Source: CBDDEC01 sp965226785 (lineage in GTDB: Bacteria > Chloroflexota > Dehalococcoidia > UBA2979). From it: a DNA stretch of 64,000 nt. Positions 43,275 through 53,030 of the stretch are shown piece after piece. Numbering within the stretch: position 1 is the stretch's first letter; every line of letters starts with the position of its first letter. The stretch is taken from the NCBI GenBank assembly GCA_965226785.1, contig CBDDEC010000004.1, forward strand, positions 930,001 through 994,000, in the 5' to 3' direction. Below the pieces are notes generated by a model. The model was not told where the DNA came from. It saw only the letters and a list, made by a program, of their open reading frames with translations, and made no database searches. The position numbers and the translations under genes were made by a program.

Positions 43275-44876
43275 TCAGGGCCGCACCGCTCGCTTCGGAC
43301 GCTGGGCCAGCTCCGCGAGCATCGGCTGCGCCAGCCGTACGAAAGTGCAGGCGAGCCGGCGCGTATCGCGTGGGTCGATCAGGTCGATCACGTCGAAGTG
43401 GTGCGCCGCCTTCATCGGCGAGCGCATCTTCAGCAGCCGTTCCTCGATCATTTCGCGATGGGCGTCCGGGTCGGGTGCCGCCTCGATCTCCCGGCGATAT
43501 GCCGCCGCCACGCCGCCCTCGATGGGGATGCCACCCCACTCCCCGGCCGGCCAGCCGAAGCGCAGGTTGAGGCCGTCCGGATGCCCGAGGCTGTTCGGCG
43601 CGTCGGCTGCGACGCCGTAGGACTTGCGGACGTTGAACTCGACCTTCGGCACCTTCGCCTCGGCGCTCGCGATCAAGGCGCGGACACCTCGACGCATCGT
43701 CGCTTTGCGCTCGGCCCACGAGCCGAGCATGAAGCCCGGCATGTCGAGGAAGATCACGACCGGCAGGTTGAAGGCGTCACAGAGATCCACAAAGTGGGCG
43801 TACTTGTCGGCCGCGTCGCCATCCATCGCGCCCGCGATCACCATCGGATCGTTGCCGATCACCCCGATGCTGTAGCCATCGAGGCGCGCGAAGCCGGTGA
43901 TCAGCGAACCGCCCCAGTGCCGTCGCATCTCGAAGAACTCACCGTTGTCGACGACGAGGCGGATCAGCTCGCGCGGGTCGTAGGCCGCGCGGCGATCGAT
44001 CGGCATGATCGTCAGCAGCTCCTCGACGCGACGATCGGGGTCATCGCCCGTGTCCACGCGCGGCGCCACCTGGTTCGTGGTGTTCGGAAGGTAGGAGAGG
44101 AACGCCTTGATCTGCGCGAAGGCCTCCTCCTCGGTGTCCGCCTCGTTGTCGACCTGTCCGCTGTCGTGGACGTGCATCTTTGCGCCGCCGAGGTCCTCCT
44201 TGTTGGTCGGCTCGCCGATGGCGCGCATCACTACCGGCGGGCCCGAGGGAAAGATCTGCGACTGGCCCTTCACCATGACCGTGAAGTGCGACATCAGCGC
44301 ATACGCGGCCGGCGCGCCCGCGACGGAGCCCATGATCCCGGCGGCGACCGGCACGCGCGCCATCAGCCGCACCGCGCGGTGCCACTGCTCGCCGCCCGGC
44401 AGACCCATGTGGCCCTGCGTCTCGTCGGATTTCGAGGAGTGGCCGACGCCCTCGATCAGCTGGACATAGGGGATGCCGTACTGCATCGCCAGGGGTTGGG
44501 TGAACTGGCCGGCGCCCTTGCGCACGTTGTGCGGGCTGCCGCCGGAGATCGTGAAGTCGTCGCCGCCGATGGCGATCGGTCGCCCGTCCACCTCGCCGAG
44601 GCCCATCACGTAGGCGCCCGGCAGGAACTCCTCGAGGTTGCCGTCTTCGTCGTAGGAGGCTGCGCCGACGAGCGGCCCCGCCTCCAGGAAGCTGCCGGGG
44701 TCGACGAAGTGTTCGATGCGCTCGCGGATGGTGTAGCGCCCACCGTCGTGCTGGCGCTGGACGCGGTCCGGTCCGCCCATCTCCCGCGCGATCGTCTTGA
44801 TGTACTCGATCTCGTCGACGGCGTACTCGAACGGCATGCCAGGCTTCCAGCTCTCGCGCTTGGGATCGGCGGGCAT
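43275..44876 (-). CDS. Acyl-CoA carboxylase, carboxyltransferase beta subunit (2nd)
   Basis: A 533-aa carboxyltransferase of the propionyl-CoA carboxylase family, paralogous to the 21279-22850 protein. It shows RYTIRERIEHFVDPGSFLE, VAAGIMGSVAGAPAAYALMS, FLDMPGFMLGSWAERKATM and GGVAAAYRREIEAAPDPDAH. Again no biotin carboxylase or BCCP is adjacent. The ATG follows GGAGGAG. Convergent with E2, 12 bases apart. Substrate acyl-CoA unknown. Confidence 0.9.
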   Translation of the reverse strand: MPADPKRESWKPGMPFEYAVDEIEYIKTIAREMGGPDRVQRQHDGGRYTIRERIEHFVDPGSFLEAGPLVGAASYDEDGNLEEFLPGAYVMGLGEVDGRPIAIGGDDFTISGGSPHNVRKGAGQFTQPLAMQYGIPYVQLIEGVGHSSKSDETQGHMGLPGGEQWHRAVRLMARVPVAAGIMGSVAGAPAAYALMSHFTVMVKGQSQIFPSGPPVVMRAIGEPTNKEDLGGAKMHVHDSGQVDNEADTEEEAFAQIKAFLSYLPNTTNQVAPRVDTGDDPDRRVEELLTIMPIDRRAAYDPRELIRLVVDNGEFFEMRRHWGGSLITGFARLDGYSIGVIGNDPMVIAGAMDGDAADKYAHFVDLCDAFNLPVVIFLDMPGFMLGSWAERKATMRRGVRALIASAEAKVPKVEFNVRKSYGVAADAPNSLGHPDGLNLRFGWPAGEWGGIPIEGGVAAAYRREIEAAPDPDAHREMIEERLLKMRSPMKAAHHFDVIDLIDPRDTRRLACTFVRLAQPMLAELAQRPKRAVRP

Positions 44877-45309
44877 GGGGCTCCTCCATCTGGCCGCTCG
44901 TCTCGGACCGGTCGCAGGAGAGCCTACGCGAAGCCCGGTCGCCCGCGGCGGGCCGCTGGTGCGATGAGCCGTGTCATGTCGCGCAGCTAGCCGAGTGCCG
45001 TGTACGCCTCGTGGTCCTCGATCGCGGTCAATGCGCGGTTGGCCATCACGGCCATCAGGGCCCGGCCGGCCGCCGAAATCCGTTGTGCCGCGCTAACGGT
45101 GCCGTCTGCCCATTGGTGTTTCTAGAAAATCCCAGGCAAATCTCCCTTCTCTCTGTAAATCGCTGGGACACGTGATTGCTCGCGTAAGCGCGTCGTATTA
45201 GCGTGTCGCGGACCACCCGATCACGAATGTGATCAGATTCTCTAGCGTGCGGCAGGATGCTGCACCGGGTCCACCGTGTCTGCGGCAAGAGTCCTCGAAG
45301 GGTCCACCC
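44877..45309. other. Long leader of the surface protein gene
   Basis: 433 bases between divergent genes. The part near 45060-45235 is less GC-rich than the surroundings and carries the promoter and 5' leader of the repeat protein, including the inverted repeat at 45219-45234 and a TTTCTAGAAA palindrome at 45119-45128. No gene supported. Confidence 0.5.
45219..45234. promoter_or_regulatory. Inverted repeat in the leader of the surface protein gene
   Basis: GATCAC-GAAT-GTGATC is a perfect six-base inverted repeat 75 bases before the ATG at 45310. It could be a regulator site or an mRNA hairpin. The half-site order is the reverse of a CRP site. Confidence 0.4.
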
Positions 45310-48300
45310 ATGCGTCCGACGATTGCCTACCTCGCCGATCCCGCCCGCCTGCTCGCCATCGGAGCGCTCGGCGCGCTGGCTCTAACGGTGCTCATGCTGG
45401 CCGGTCGCCCCGAGGCGGCGCCGGACGCGGAGGCGCTCAGTGCCCCGTCCACGAGCATCACGCTGAATACGGACGGAAGACTCACGGCTGTGATCACGGC
45501 TGAGGCTGCCTCGCCGGGAGAAGCTTGCAGCCTCGTTACCGTGATCCTCAGGAACGTCAGTCCTTCGAATCTCACCTTCACGGATGCACAGGTCGACACA
45601 ACGGACGGGAATGGGAATACCCAGGGAGTGTCCGCGAACAAGGCTGACCGTATCGGCGGCGGACCGATCGCCATCGGTGATGTGTTCACCGTCTCGTGGG
45701 ACAACATCTCCGGTCTGTCGGGAGGCGCCCTCAACGTGGATGAGGCGTCGATCGTCGAGATTAGCCTCACATCATTCGGCAGTGCTTGCCAGTCGAAGGA
45801 GACCGTTACGCTGGATTTTTCCGTTGTAGCGGCGCCCCCGGCGCCGTCGCTGACGATCGTGAAGGACACGCTTCCAGAGGCCGATCAGAGCTTCACCTTC
45901 ACGACCTCGCCGAACTTGGGTGCGCCAGGCGACTCTTTCGACCTTGACGACAACGGGAACATTGCTGACACGCTCTCGAACACAGAGGTGTTCGGCCCGC
46001 TGACGAACGGCGTGGTGTACACGGTGGCCGAGGCCGCGGTGGCCGGATACACGACCACCCTCGCCTGCGACGACGATGCAACCACCGCGATCTTTGGCTT
46101 GGGCCTGACCTTCCTGCCGACGGACAACCAGGACGTGACGTGCACGTTTACGAACACGCGTGACACGGGAACGCTCGAAGTGATCAAAGACTTCGTCGGC
46201 GGCGAGCAAGGCGAAGTGGACTTGCAGATCGATGACGCCCCGGTCGAAACGGGTGCCGGCGATGGGGATACGACGGGGGCCCAAACCCTGCCCACCGGGA
46301 CCTACTCGGTCGGCGAAATAATGAGTGCTTCGAACGGCACGAATCTTGCGAACTATTTCACGGAGATCGCCTGCACCGGGGGGTCGACGGCGTCGAACAG
46401 TGGCTCGACCTCGCTCACTGACGTGACGGTCGCCAAAGGCACGGCCACCGTTTGTACGATCACCAACAACAGGCGAGGCACGATCAGGATCGACAAGGTT
46501 GTGAACGGCAACGCCGGGAACGGCACTTTTGATTTCAGGACCACGGGCGGCCCTGAGTCGGAGGATGAGGTGACCTCGACGGCGAGTAACGGCTCCGGTG
46601 CCGCCGGCCGGCTGATGGGCCTGGCCCCCGGTAACTACAACATCGAGGAGACGGAGCTACTCGGGCTCGCGCTCACTGCTGCATCCTGCTCCGGCGGTCG
46701 CGGCACTCTGGGCAACAGCAACAACCTCGTCGACATCATGCTTCGCCCCGGTGAGACGCTGACTTGCGAGTTCACAAACGAGGAGGTGCCAACGACGGGC
46801 ACGATCGTGATCGTGAAGGACGCGGACGGCGGCGACGACGAGTTCGACTTCACGAGCACAGGGTCGCCGCTACCTCCGCCAGCCGTGCTAGGCGCGTTCA
46901 GCATCGACACTGCAGCCCGCAGAATGGAGACGTTCACCGTCGATCCGGGTAGTTACGTCGTCACCGAGAGTGGGCTGCCGGAGGGTTGGAGCTTCACGAG
47001 CTTGGCCTGCGTGGTCGTCGACCTGGCCGCAGACGCGACCGTGGCTGACGCCAACGAGGACGGACAGATGGCGACGATCACGGTCGGCGCCGGTGATCAG
47101 GTGACGTGCACGTTCAAGAACACGAAGGACACCACGATCACGATCGACAAGGTCGTGGCTGGTGGGCCGGACACGACCTCGTTCCTGACGGTGCAGACGA
47201 GCGGTGCAACAGTCATTGACGACTTCATACTGCGCCAGGCCGGGTCAGCGTCCGGCCTGAGCGTGACGATTGTCACGCCTGGCGTCTACCAGTTCGACGA
47301 GGTGCTGCCTCGTGGTTGGATGCTGACGGATCTGGACTGCACCAACACGAGGTCAGCGCAGATCCTCGACGGTCTTGCCGGCAGCTTCGAGATCGAAGTT
47401 CGGGTCGGCGACGCTGCTACTTGCACCGTCGATAACACGAAGACGCCCACCCTCGAGGTGGTGAAGTCGGCGCCGGCCATTCCCGGTCAGCCGTTTGACT
47501 TTGGCATCTCGGCCGGCGCCCCGTTTGATCCTCAGCCGTTCATCCTGAACCCACTCCTGCCGGGCGACTTCGATCTGGCGGACACGGTGGTTCAGCGCCT
47601 CGAGGACCCGGCCCTGCTCGGACCCCTGCAGAACAACGTTCCGATCGAGATCGTGGAGGTGAACCTGCAGGGCATCGAGCCGATTGCGGTCTGCACCGAT
47701 CCCCAGGGGCAGACGTTGGCGACGTCTCAGTTCGCGGAGATCCCCGGTCTGCCGCCGGGCTTCTTCGGGGTGCAGGTGATTCCGATGAACTCGGAGGACA
47801 TTCGTTGCACCTTCACGAACGAGCCGCAGGGCACGATCACAATCGTGAAGGACACCGTGCCCGACCAGCCGCAGCGCTTCGGCTTCAACGTCGTCGGCTT
47901 CCCCGCGGCGCCGTTCCTGCTCGCTGATGGTCAGATGACGACGATCACGGGCATTCTGGACGGCACGACCGTCGACATCGACGAGGTGATTCCGTTCGGC
48001 TCTGACCTCGCCTCGGTCGTCTGCACCGGTGAGACAACGAGTCTGATCACCGTCGACGGAGACGGCGTCACGATTCTCCTTGAGGGTGGCGACGACATCG
48101 TCTGCACCTTCACGAACGTCGACACCGACGCCGACGACGACGGGCTGACGGACGACTTCGAGATCTCGATCGGTACTAACCCGAACAACCCCGACACGGA
48201 CGGAGATGGCGTCGACGACGGCGAGGAGTTGTTCATTCACAACACCAACCCGAACGACCCGACGAACACCACGCCGGTGCCCGCGCCGCCTCCGGAGGAG

Positions 48301-48603
48301 CCGGTGTTTGGACCGCCGATCGCACCCAGTGGTTCGACGCTGACGAAGTACGGCGGAGGCTCGGTGCAGGACCTGATCGACAGCCTGGAGGCGGCCGGTG
48401 CGACCAGCGCGACGATGACGCTGCCCGGTGGGCAGTCGGCGACGCTGGTGGTGACTCAACTGACATTCGTCAACGATGTGTTCTTCGATGTCTTCTTCGA
48501 CATCGACGTGTCCGTGGATGATCCGGCGGACCTGGGGATCGACAGCTTCTTCGACCTGGCGATCCCGCAGTGCACGCTGATGTTCGTGCGATCGGTGAAC
48601 TAG
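45310..48603 (+). CDS. Large secreted repeat protein with TSP3-like calcium repeats
   Basis: A 1097-aa exported protein. The signal segment LLAIGALGALALTVLMLAG is followed by a leading domain and seven tandem prealbumin/SdrB-like beta modules of about 75-110 residues, each starting TxxIxKD or similar (SLTIVKDT, TLEVIKDF, TIRIDKVV, TIVIVKDA, TITIDKVV, TLEVVKSA, TITIVKDT) and ending with CTFTN-like text. Next come thrombospondin type 3-like Asp repeats (DTDADDDGLTDDFE, NPDTDGDGVDDGEE), a Pro linker and a 95-residue C-terminal domain unknown to me. No LPxTG or membrane anchor is visible. Likely cell-surface or adhesive. ATG behind CGAAGGG. Confidence 0.85.
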   Translation: MRPTIAYLADPARLLAIGALGALALTVLMLAGRPEAAPDAEALSAPSTSITLNTDGRLTAVITAEAASPGEACSLVTVILRNVSPSNLTFTDAQVDTTDGNGNTQGVSANKADRIGGGPIAIGDVFTVSWDNISGLSGGALNVDEASIVEISLTSFGSACQSKETVTLDFSVVAAPPAPSLTIVKDTLPEADQSFTFTTSPNLGAPGDSFDLDDNGNIADTLSNTEVFGPLTNGVVYTVAEAAVAGYTTTLACDDDATTAIFGLGLTFLPTDNQDVTCTFTNTRDTGTLEVIKDFVGGEQGEVDLQIDDAPVETGAGDGDTTGAQTLPTGTYSVGEIMSASNGTNLANYFTEIACTGGSTASNSGSTSLTDVTVAKGTATVCTITNNRRGTIRIDKVVNGNAGNGTFDFRTTGGPESEDEVTSTASNGSGAAGRLMGLAPGNYNIEETELLGLALTAASCSGGRGTLGNSNNLVDIMLRPGETLTCEFTNEEVPTTGTIVIVKDADGGDDEFDFTSTGSPLPPPAVLGAFSIDTAARRMETFTVDPGSYVVTESGLPEGWSFTSLACVVVDLAADATVADANEDGQMATITVGAGDQVTCTFKNTKDTTITIDKVVAGGPDTTSFLTVQTSGATVIDDFILRQAGSASGLSVTIVTPGVYQFDEVLPRGWMLTDLDCTNTRSAQILDGLAGSFEIEVRVGDAATCTVDNTKTPTLEVVKSAPAIPGQPFDFGISAGAPFDPQPFILNPLLPGDFDLADTVVQRLEDPALLGPLQNNVPIEIVEVNLQGIEPIAVCTDPQGQTLATSQFAEIPGLPPGFFGVQVIPMNSEDIRCTFTNEPQGTITIVKDTVPDQPQRFGFNVVGFPAAPFLLADGQMTTITGILDGTTVDIDEVIPFGSDLASVVCTGETTSLITVDGDGVTILLEGGDDIVCTFTNVDTDADDDGLTDDFEISIGTNPNNPDTDGDGVDDGEELFIHNTNPNDPTNTTPVPAPPPEEPVFGPPIAPSGSTLTKYGGGSVQDLIDSLEAAGATSATMTLPGGQSATLVVTQLTFVNDVFFDVFFDIDVSVDDPADLGIDSFFDLAIPQCTLMFVRSVN

Positions 48604-48891
48604 CAGCGATGCGCAGTGGAGAAAGCGGGCCTGCCCGGATCCTCGACTGAGGTCGAGTCCGGGTGGGTCGTTCGTGGCGCGTTGAGGCGACGGCGCGATG
48701 GAGCTTCAGCGCCGCGTGCTGCCGATCTCGAGTGCGGGCCGGCGCCCGCCTACCCCTCGCAGACGGATGGCTGCCGGGTTCGGCGCGGCGGTCGCCGCAG
48801 ACGCGACGGGGCTCTGGTTCCGGTCCCTCCTCGGAAACCGTGAATCGTTCGAGCGCACCGGGCGATCGGCTCGTGGGCGTAGCTGTCGACA

Positions 48892-49260
48892 TCAGCGATC
48901 CACAGCAACCGCGACGCCGCTTCGCGCGTACGCAACCGCGATCAACCCGAATCCCACCGGAATCGTGAAGATGATGAACCAGGGCATCAGGATCGAGATC
49001 ACAACGACTCCCGCAGCCACCAAGCCGACGCTGCGGCGGCGAGTCCTCGAGCTGAGCCAGAGCCCGCCGGCGATGAGCGAAGCAGCGACGATCTGCCCCA
49101 GGCCGTACTGAAGCCTCCCGGCCTGGGAGTCGAAGCTCCCGCCGCCGGCGAGGTTTGCTGCCCCGTGAACGAAGATGAGGGCGGTCACGGCGATTCCCGC
49201 CCACCAGGCGATTCTCCTGCCTCGGCCGCCCCGGGTGTTCGCCACGCGCGGCGCGGTCAC
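48892..49260 (-). CDS. Small membrane protein, unknown
   Basis: A 122-aa protein with about three hydrophobic segments (WWAGIAVTALIFVHGAANLA, QIVAASLIAGGLWLSS and VGLVAAGVVVISILMPWFII) and Arg-rich turns. The GTG at 49260 overlaps the stop of the 39-codon gene ahead of it by four bases (GTGA), so translation is coupled. No family recognised. Confidence 0.6.
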   Translation of the reverse strand: MTAPRVANTRGGRGRRIAWWAGIAVTALIFVHGAANLAGGGSFDSQAGRLQYGLGQIVAASLIAGGLWLSSRTRRRSVGLVAAGVVVISILMPWFIIFTIPVGFGLIAVAYARSGVAVAVDR

Positions 49261-49376
49261 TCCGCCACCTCGTACAGCGGCACCGGCTCGCCGAGCCCCT
49301 TGCCCAGCAGCAGCTCGCGCACGACGTTCGAGCACAGCACCTGCCCCGGCTCGCCCCACACCTCGAACAACGCCAC
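49257..49376 (-). CDS. 39-aa small protein ahead of the membrane protein
   Basis: A short frame starting at GTG 49376 behind AGGGAG, reading VALFEVWGEPGQVLCSNVV and ending LYEVAE. Its stop forms a GTGA overlap with the downstream membrane protein start. The arrangement (ribosome site plus coupling) supports a real gene, but 39 codons is too few for certainty. One Cys; no membrane segment. Confidence 0.45.
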   Translation of the reverse strand: MALFEVWGEPGQVLCSNVVRELLLGKGLGEPVPLYEVAE

Positions 49377-49604
49377 CGAACTCCCTGAGGCTGACCGCCC
49401 CGAGCGACGCGAACTCACCGCGCGCACATTGCCGCCCGTTCGTCCATGACGCAGGGCATAGTAGCGCGCGCAAATGGGAGCGACGGGCGCTTCGGGCTGG
49501 CGCCGGCGCGAGGCACGGGGAGCGGTTGAGACAGTGCCTCGACCGCTCCGCCAGCCTATTATCCGCATCTTCCGCTTGCAGAGCGCGAACCATCGAGGAG
49601 CCTC

Positions 49605-50738
49605 ATGGCCGACATCCGTCCGTTCAAGATCAACATCGACGACGACCAGCTCACCGACCTCAAGCGCCGCGTCGAGGCCACGCGCTGGCCCGAGGGGGAG
49701 ACCGTCGACGACTGGAGCCAGGGAATGCCGCTGGCCTATACGCAGGAGCTGGCTCGCTACTGGGTCGAGGACTACGACTGGCGGGCGACCGAGGCGCGGC
49801 TCAACGAGTTCGATCAGTTCGTGACCGAGCTCGATGGCCTCGACATCCACTTCATCCACCAGCGCTCGCCGCACGAGGATGCCTTCCCGCTGGTGATCAC
49901 GCACGGATGGCCCGGTTCGATCCTCGAGTTCCACAAGATCATCGATCCGCTGACGAACCCGACCGCGTACGGCGGGCGCGCCGAGGATGCGTTCCACGTC
50001 GTTTGCCCGGCGCTGCCGGGCTACGCCTTCTCGGGCAAGCCGGCCGAGTCAGGCTGGGGCGTCGAGAAGATCGCCGTGGCGTGGGACGAGCTGATGGGTC
50101 GGCTCGGCTACGAGCGCTACGGGGCGCAAGGCGGGGACTGGGGGTCGGCGGTCACCACTCAACTCGGTCGGAACGGCGGCCGCTGCGTCGCGATTCACCT
50201 CAACATGCCGCAGGGGCGGCCCACGGCGGAGAGCCGGGAGCACCCGACGCAGGCTGACCAGGACGCGATGGCCGGGGCCGCTGCGTACCAGGAGTGGGAC
50301 AGCGGGTACTCCCGCCAGCAGAGCACGCGTCCTCAGACGCTTGGCTACGGCCTCGTCGATTCACCTGTCGGCCAGCTCGCCTGGATCGTCGAGAAGTTCT
50401 GGCGCTGGACCGACTGCGATGGCCATCCCGAGAACGCGCTGAGCCGGGACGAACTGCTCGGCAACGTCATGCTGTACTGGCTCAGCGCCTCCGGCGCCTC
50501 GTCCGGGCGCCTCTACTGGGAGAGCTTCGGCGGCCGTGGCGACCGGGCGAGCGTCGAGGTGCCGACCGGCGTCGCGTCGTTCCCGAAGGAGATCGTGCGG
50601 ACCCCACGTAGCTGGTGCGAGGAGTCTTACAACCTGACTCACTGGACCGAGATGCCACGTGGAGGCCACTTCGCGGCCTTCGAGCAGCCCGAGCTGTTCG
50701 TGGACGATCTGCGGCTCTTCTTCGGCACTGTCCGCTGA
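49605..50738 (+). CDS. Epoxide hydrolase (alpha/beta hydrolase, EHN type)
   Basis: A 377-aa microsomal-type epoxide hydrolase. The N-terminal EHN domain (about 4-110) opens with RPFKINIDDDQLTDLKRRV; the oxyanion HGWPGS is at 100-105; the nucleophile is Asp178 in QGGDWGSA; the charge-relay His lies in MPRGGHFAAFEQPEL near the end. It opens epoxides to diols in the cytoplasm. ATG with GAGGAG. It stands alone, convergent with the ABC exporter genes. A possible partner for an oxygenase that makes epoxides elsewhere in the cell. Confidence 0.9.
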   Translation: MADIRPFKINIDDDQLTDLKRRVEATRWPEGETVDDWSQGMPLAYTQELARYWVEDYDWRATEARLNEFDQFVTELDGLDIHFIHQRSPHEDAFPLVITHGWPGSILEFHKIIDPLTNPTAYGGRAEDAFHVVCPALPGYAFSGKPAESGWGVEKIAVAWDELMGRLGYERYGAQGGDWGSAVTTQLGRNGGRCVAIHLNMPQGRPTAESREHPTQADQDAMAGAAAYQEWDSGYSRQQSTRPQTLGYGLVDSPVGQLAWIVEKFWRWTDCDGHPENALSRDELLGNVMLYWLSASGASSGRLYWESFGGRGDRASVEVPTGVASFPKEIVRTPRSWCEESYNLTHWTEMPRGGHFAAFEQPELFVDDLRLFFGTVR

Positions 50739-50787
50739 GCTGCGGGACCCCTCGGCCGCAGACACGGGACCAGGGCTCCGCCCACCG

Positions 50788-51680
50788 TTAGCTGCGCTGC
50801 AGGCCTCTCACCGCTAGCGCCAGCAGTACCAGGCCGAGCACGGAGACGATCGCCAACTCCTCGAGGGTGCTCAAGGTGTGCCCGAACAACTCGACGTGGA
50901 CGGACGCACCAACTGCCTCGGGGGCGAGCGGATTGGCGGCGAGCTCGCCCCGCAGGCCGGCCTCGCGGACCAGCGCCACGGCGTAGGTGATGGGGTTGAT
51001 CTTGACGAGCACCTCCATCCACAGAGCACGTTGTTTACGGGGAAGAAGACGCCGGACAGGAACATGGAGGGGAAGATGATGAGCTGGGCGACCATCTGCA
51101 TGCTCTCGACGCTCTTCATGCGCGTCCCCAGAGCCACGCCGCCGCTGGCCAGCACCATCGCCATCAGGAAGAGGGCCCCGAGCAGCGCCAACCCGCTGCT
51201 CAACGAAATGTCGACCCCGATGATCGGCGCGAGGAGAAAGAGTGCGAGCGACTGAAGGGTCGCGATCGTCCCGCCGCCCACGATCTTGCCCAGGCAGATC
51301 GCCGTCCGGCTCGCCGGGGACACCAGCATCTCCCGCAGGAAACCGAATTCGCGATCCATGACGACGGAGGTGCCCGCGAACATCGCTGTCATGATCACGC
51401 TCATCGCGAGGATGCCGGGGAAGATGAACTCGCGGTAGTTGACGCCGGGCGCCAGAGACCCCACGGCGTTCCCGAGCCCTTCGCCGAAGATGATCATCAT
51501 GACCAGCGGCGTCGTGAAGGACGACAGCACACGCGCCCGGTCGCGGCCGTAGATGCGCAGCTCCCGACGGGCGACGACGAAAGCGACCCGGGACTGAGCG
51601 CGGAGACCGATGTGGGTGACCGCTACGGCAGGCACCTCCATCGGGGCTGGCTGCACCGCAGTTTCGCGTTGGGCAGCCAC
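50788..51680 (-). pseudogene. ABC-2 type transporter permease, frameshifted
   Basis: A DrrB-type permease of about 297 aa in two frames: residues to FFPVNNV in the first, then MEVLVKINPITYAVALVRE to GLVLLALAVRGLQRS in the second. One base is missing at about 51021-51030. Six hydrophobic segments are visible. The GTG start at 51680 abuts the stop of the ATPase gene (TAG-GTG), so the two are one operon. The break may be real or an assembly error. Confidence 0.75.
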
Positions 51681-52702
51681 CTAACGCCTCCTGATGCCGG
51701 TGCGTGACGCGCCGTGCCGAGCGCTCTGCAGGAAGGCCCTCGCCTTTTCGGCCTCGCCCGCGCCTTCGTCCCGAATGGCGTGACCGGTGAGCGAGACAAA
51801 GACATCGTCCAGTGTCGGTTGACGTACGGCCACACTGCTATCGGCGTGGAGAGCGACGTGAACAGCTTCGGAACGAACTCCTCGGCGTTCTCAATCGCGA
51901 ACTGCACCGTGCCGTTCGTCTGTTCGGGCGCGACATCGAAACGGTCCGCAATTTCGCGCGCCAACGTTGCGTTGTCGGGCCCGGAGCAGGTAACGAGGTC
52001 GCCACCCATGCTGCGCTTGAGGTTCGCGGGGCTGTCGAGCGCCACCAGTGTGCCCCGGTCGATCACGGCGATGCGGTCGCAGACCTCCGCTTCGTCCATG
52101 TAGTGGGTCGTCATGAAAATGGTGACGCCCTCCCGCTCGCGAAGGTCCTCGACCGACTGCCAGAGCGAGCGTCGCGTCTGTGGGTCGAGGCCGACCGTCG
52201 GCTCGTCCAGGAACAGGACGGCGGGGGAGTGCATCAGGCCGCGCGCGATCTCGAGGCGTCGTTTCATTCCTCCGGAGAACTGCACGACCTGTTCGTGCGC
52301 GCGGTCGTCCAGTCCAACCTGTTCGAGCATTGAGTCGGCGCGCGCGCCGAGGGTTGCGCGCTCCATGAAGTAGAGGTCTCCGTGCAGGAGCAGGTTCTCA
52401 CGCGCCGTCAGTCGTTCGTCGACCGTCGTGTCCTGGAACACGATGCCGATCTGTCGGCGCACACCGGCGGAGTCCGTGGCGACATCGTGCCCGCCGATCG
52501 AAGCGCTGCCCGAAGTGGGCGGTAGGAGCGTGCACAGCATCGAGATGGCGGTCGTCTTCCCGGCCCCATTCGGGCCGAGGAAACCAAAGATCTCGGAGGT
52601 GCCCACCTCGAAGCTGATGTCGTCTACGGCGACCAGGTCTCCGAATCGCTTCGTGAGGCCGTCGACGACGATGGCAGGTTCGGGTGCGCTCACGACCGGC
52701 AT
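51681..52702 (-). pseudogene. ABC transporter ATPase (DrrA-like), frameshifted near the end
   Basis: An ATPase of about 340 aa for a two-component exporter. Walker A GPNGAGKTT (43-51), signature FSGGMKRRLEIARG, Walker B VLFLDEPTVGLD and the H-loop TTHYMDEAE are intact. One base is missing at about 51836-51845; past it the right C-terminus is VAVRQPTLDDVFVSLTGHAI, then ends at TAG 51681. As assembled, the frame instead runs on to 51623. The catalytic domain is whole, so a partly working protein is conceivable. Confidence 0.8.
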
Positions 52703-52766
52703 GATCCCAACTCGATCCGAAGTACGAGGGCTCCACGGCTTCGTAGCGCTGGGAGCCGATGTTTAC

Positions 52767-52840
<74 letters not shown>

Positions 52841-53030
52841 TCGGACCTTAGATTACGGGCGATCTCGGGGACGGTCGACGGAGAGTGAGCCGCAGAATCG
52901 CCGGCAGGCGCCGCGTGACGAAGGGCTAGATCCACCGGTCCGCCAGCGGTTGCGCCTCAACAGAAGAGTCCACCGTGTACAGGGCATCATGACACTAGTA
53001 ATATCTGCGCCTTCTGGAAGGGAGCCACTC

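Noticed and set aside
43398..44990. 530-codon plus-strand frame opposite the carboxylase
   Set aside because: Shadow of the carboxyltransferase gene with no recognisable domain.
45219..45234. CRP/FNR-type binding site
   Set aside because: The half-sites are in the order TCAC...GTGA, the reverse of the TGTGA...TCACA pattern, and spacing is four.
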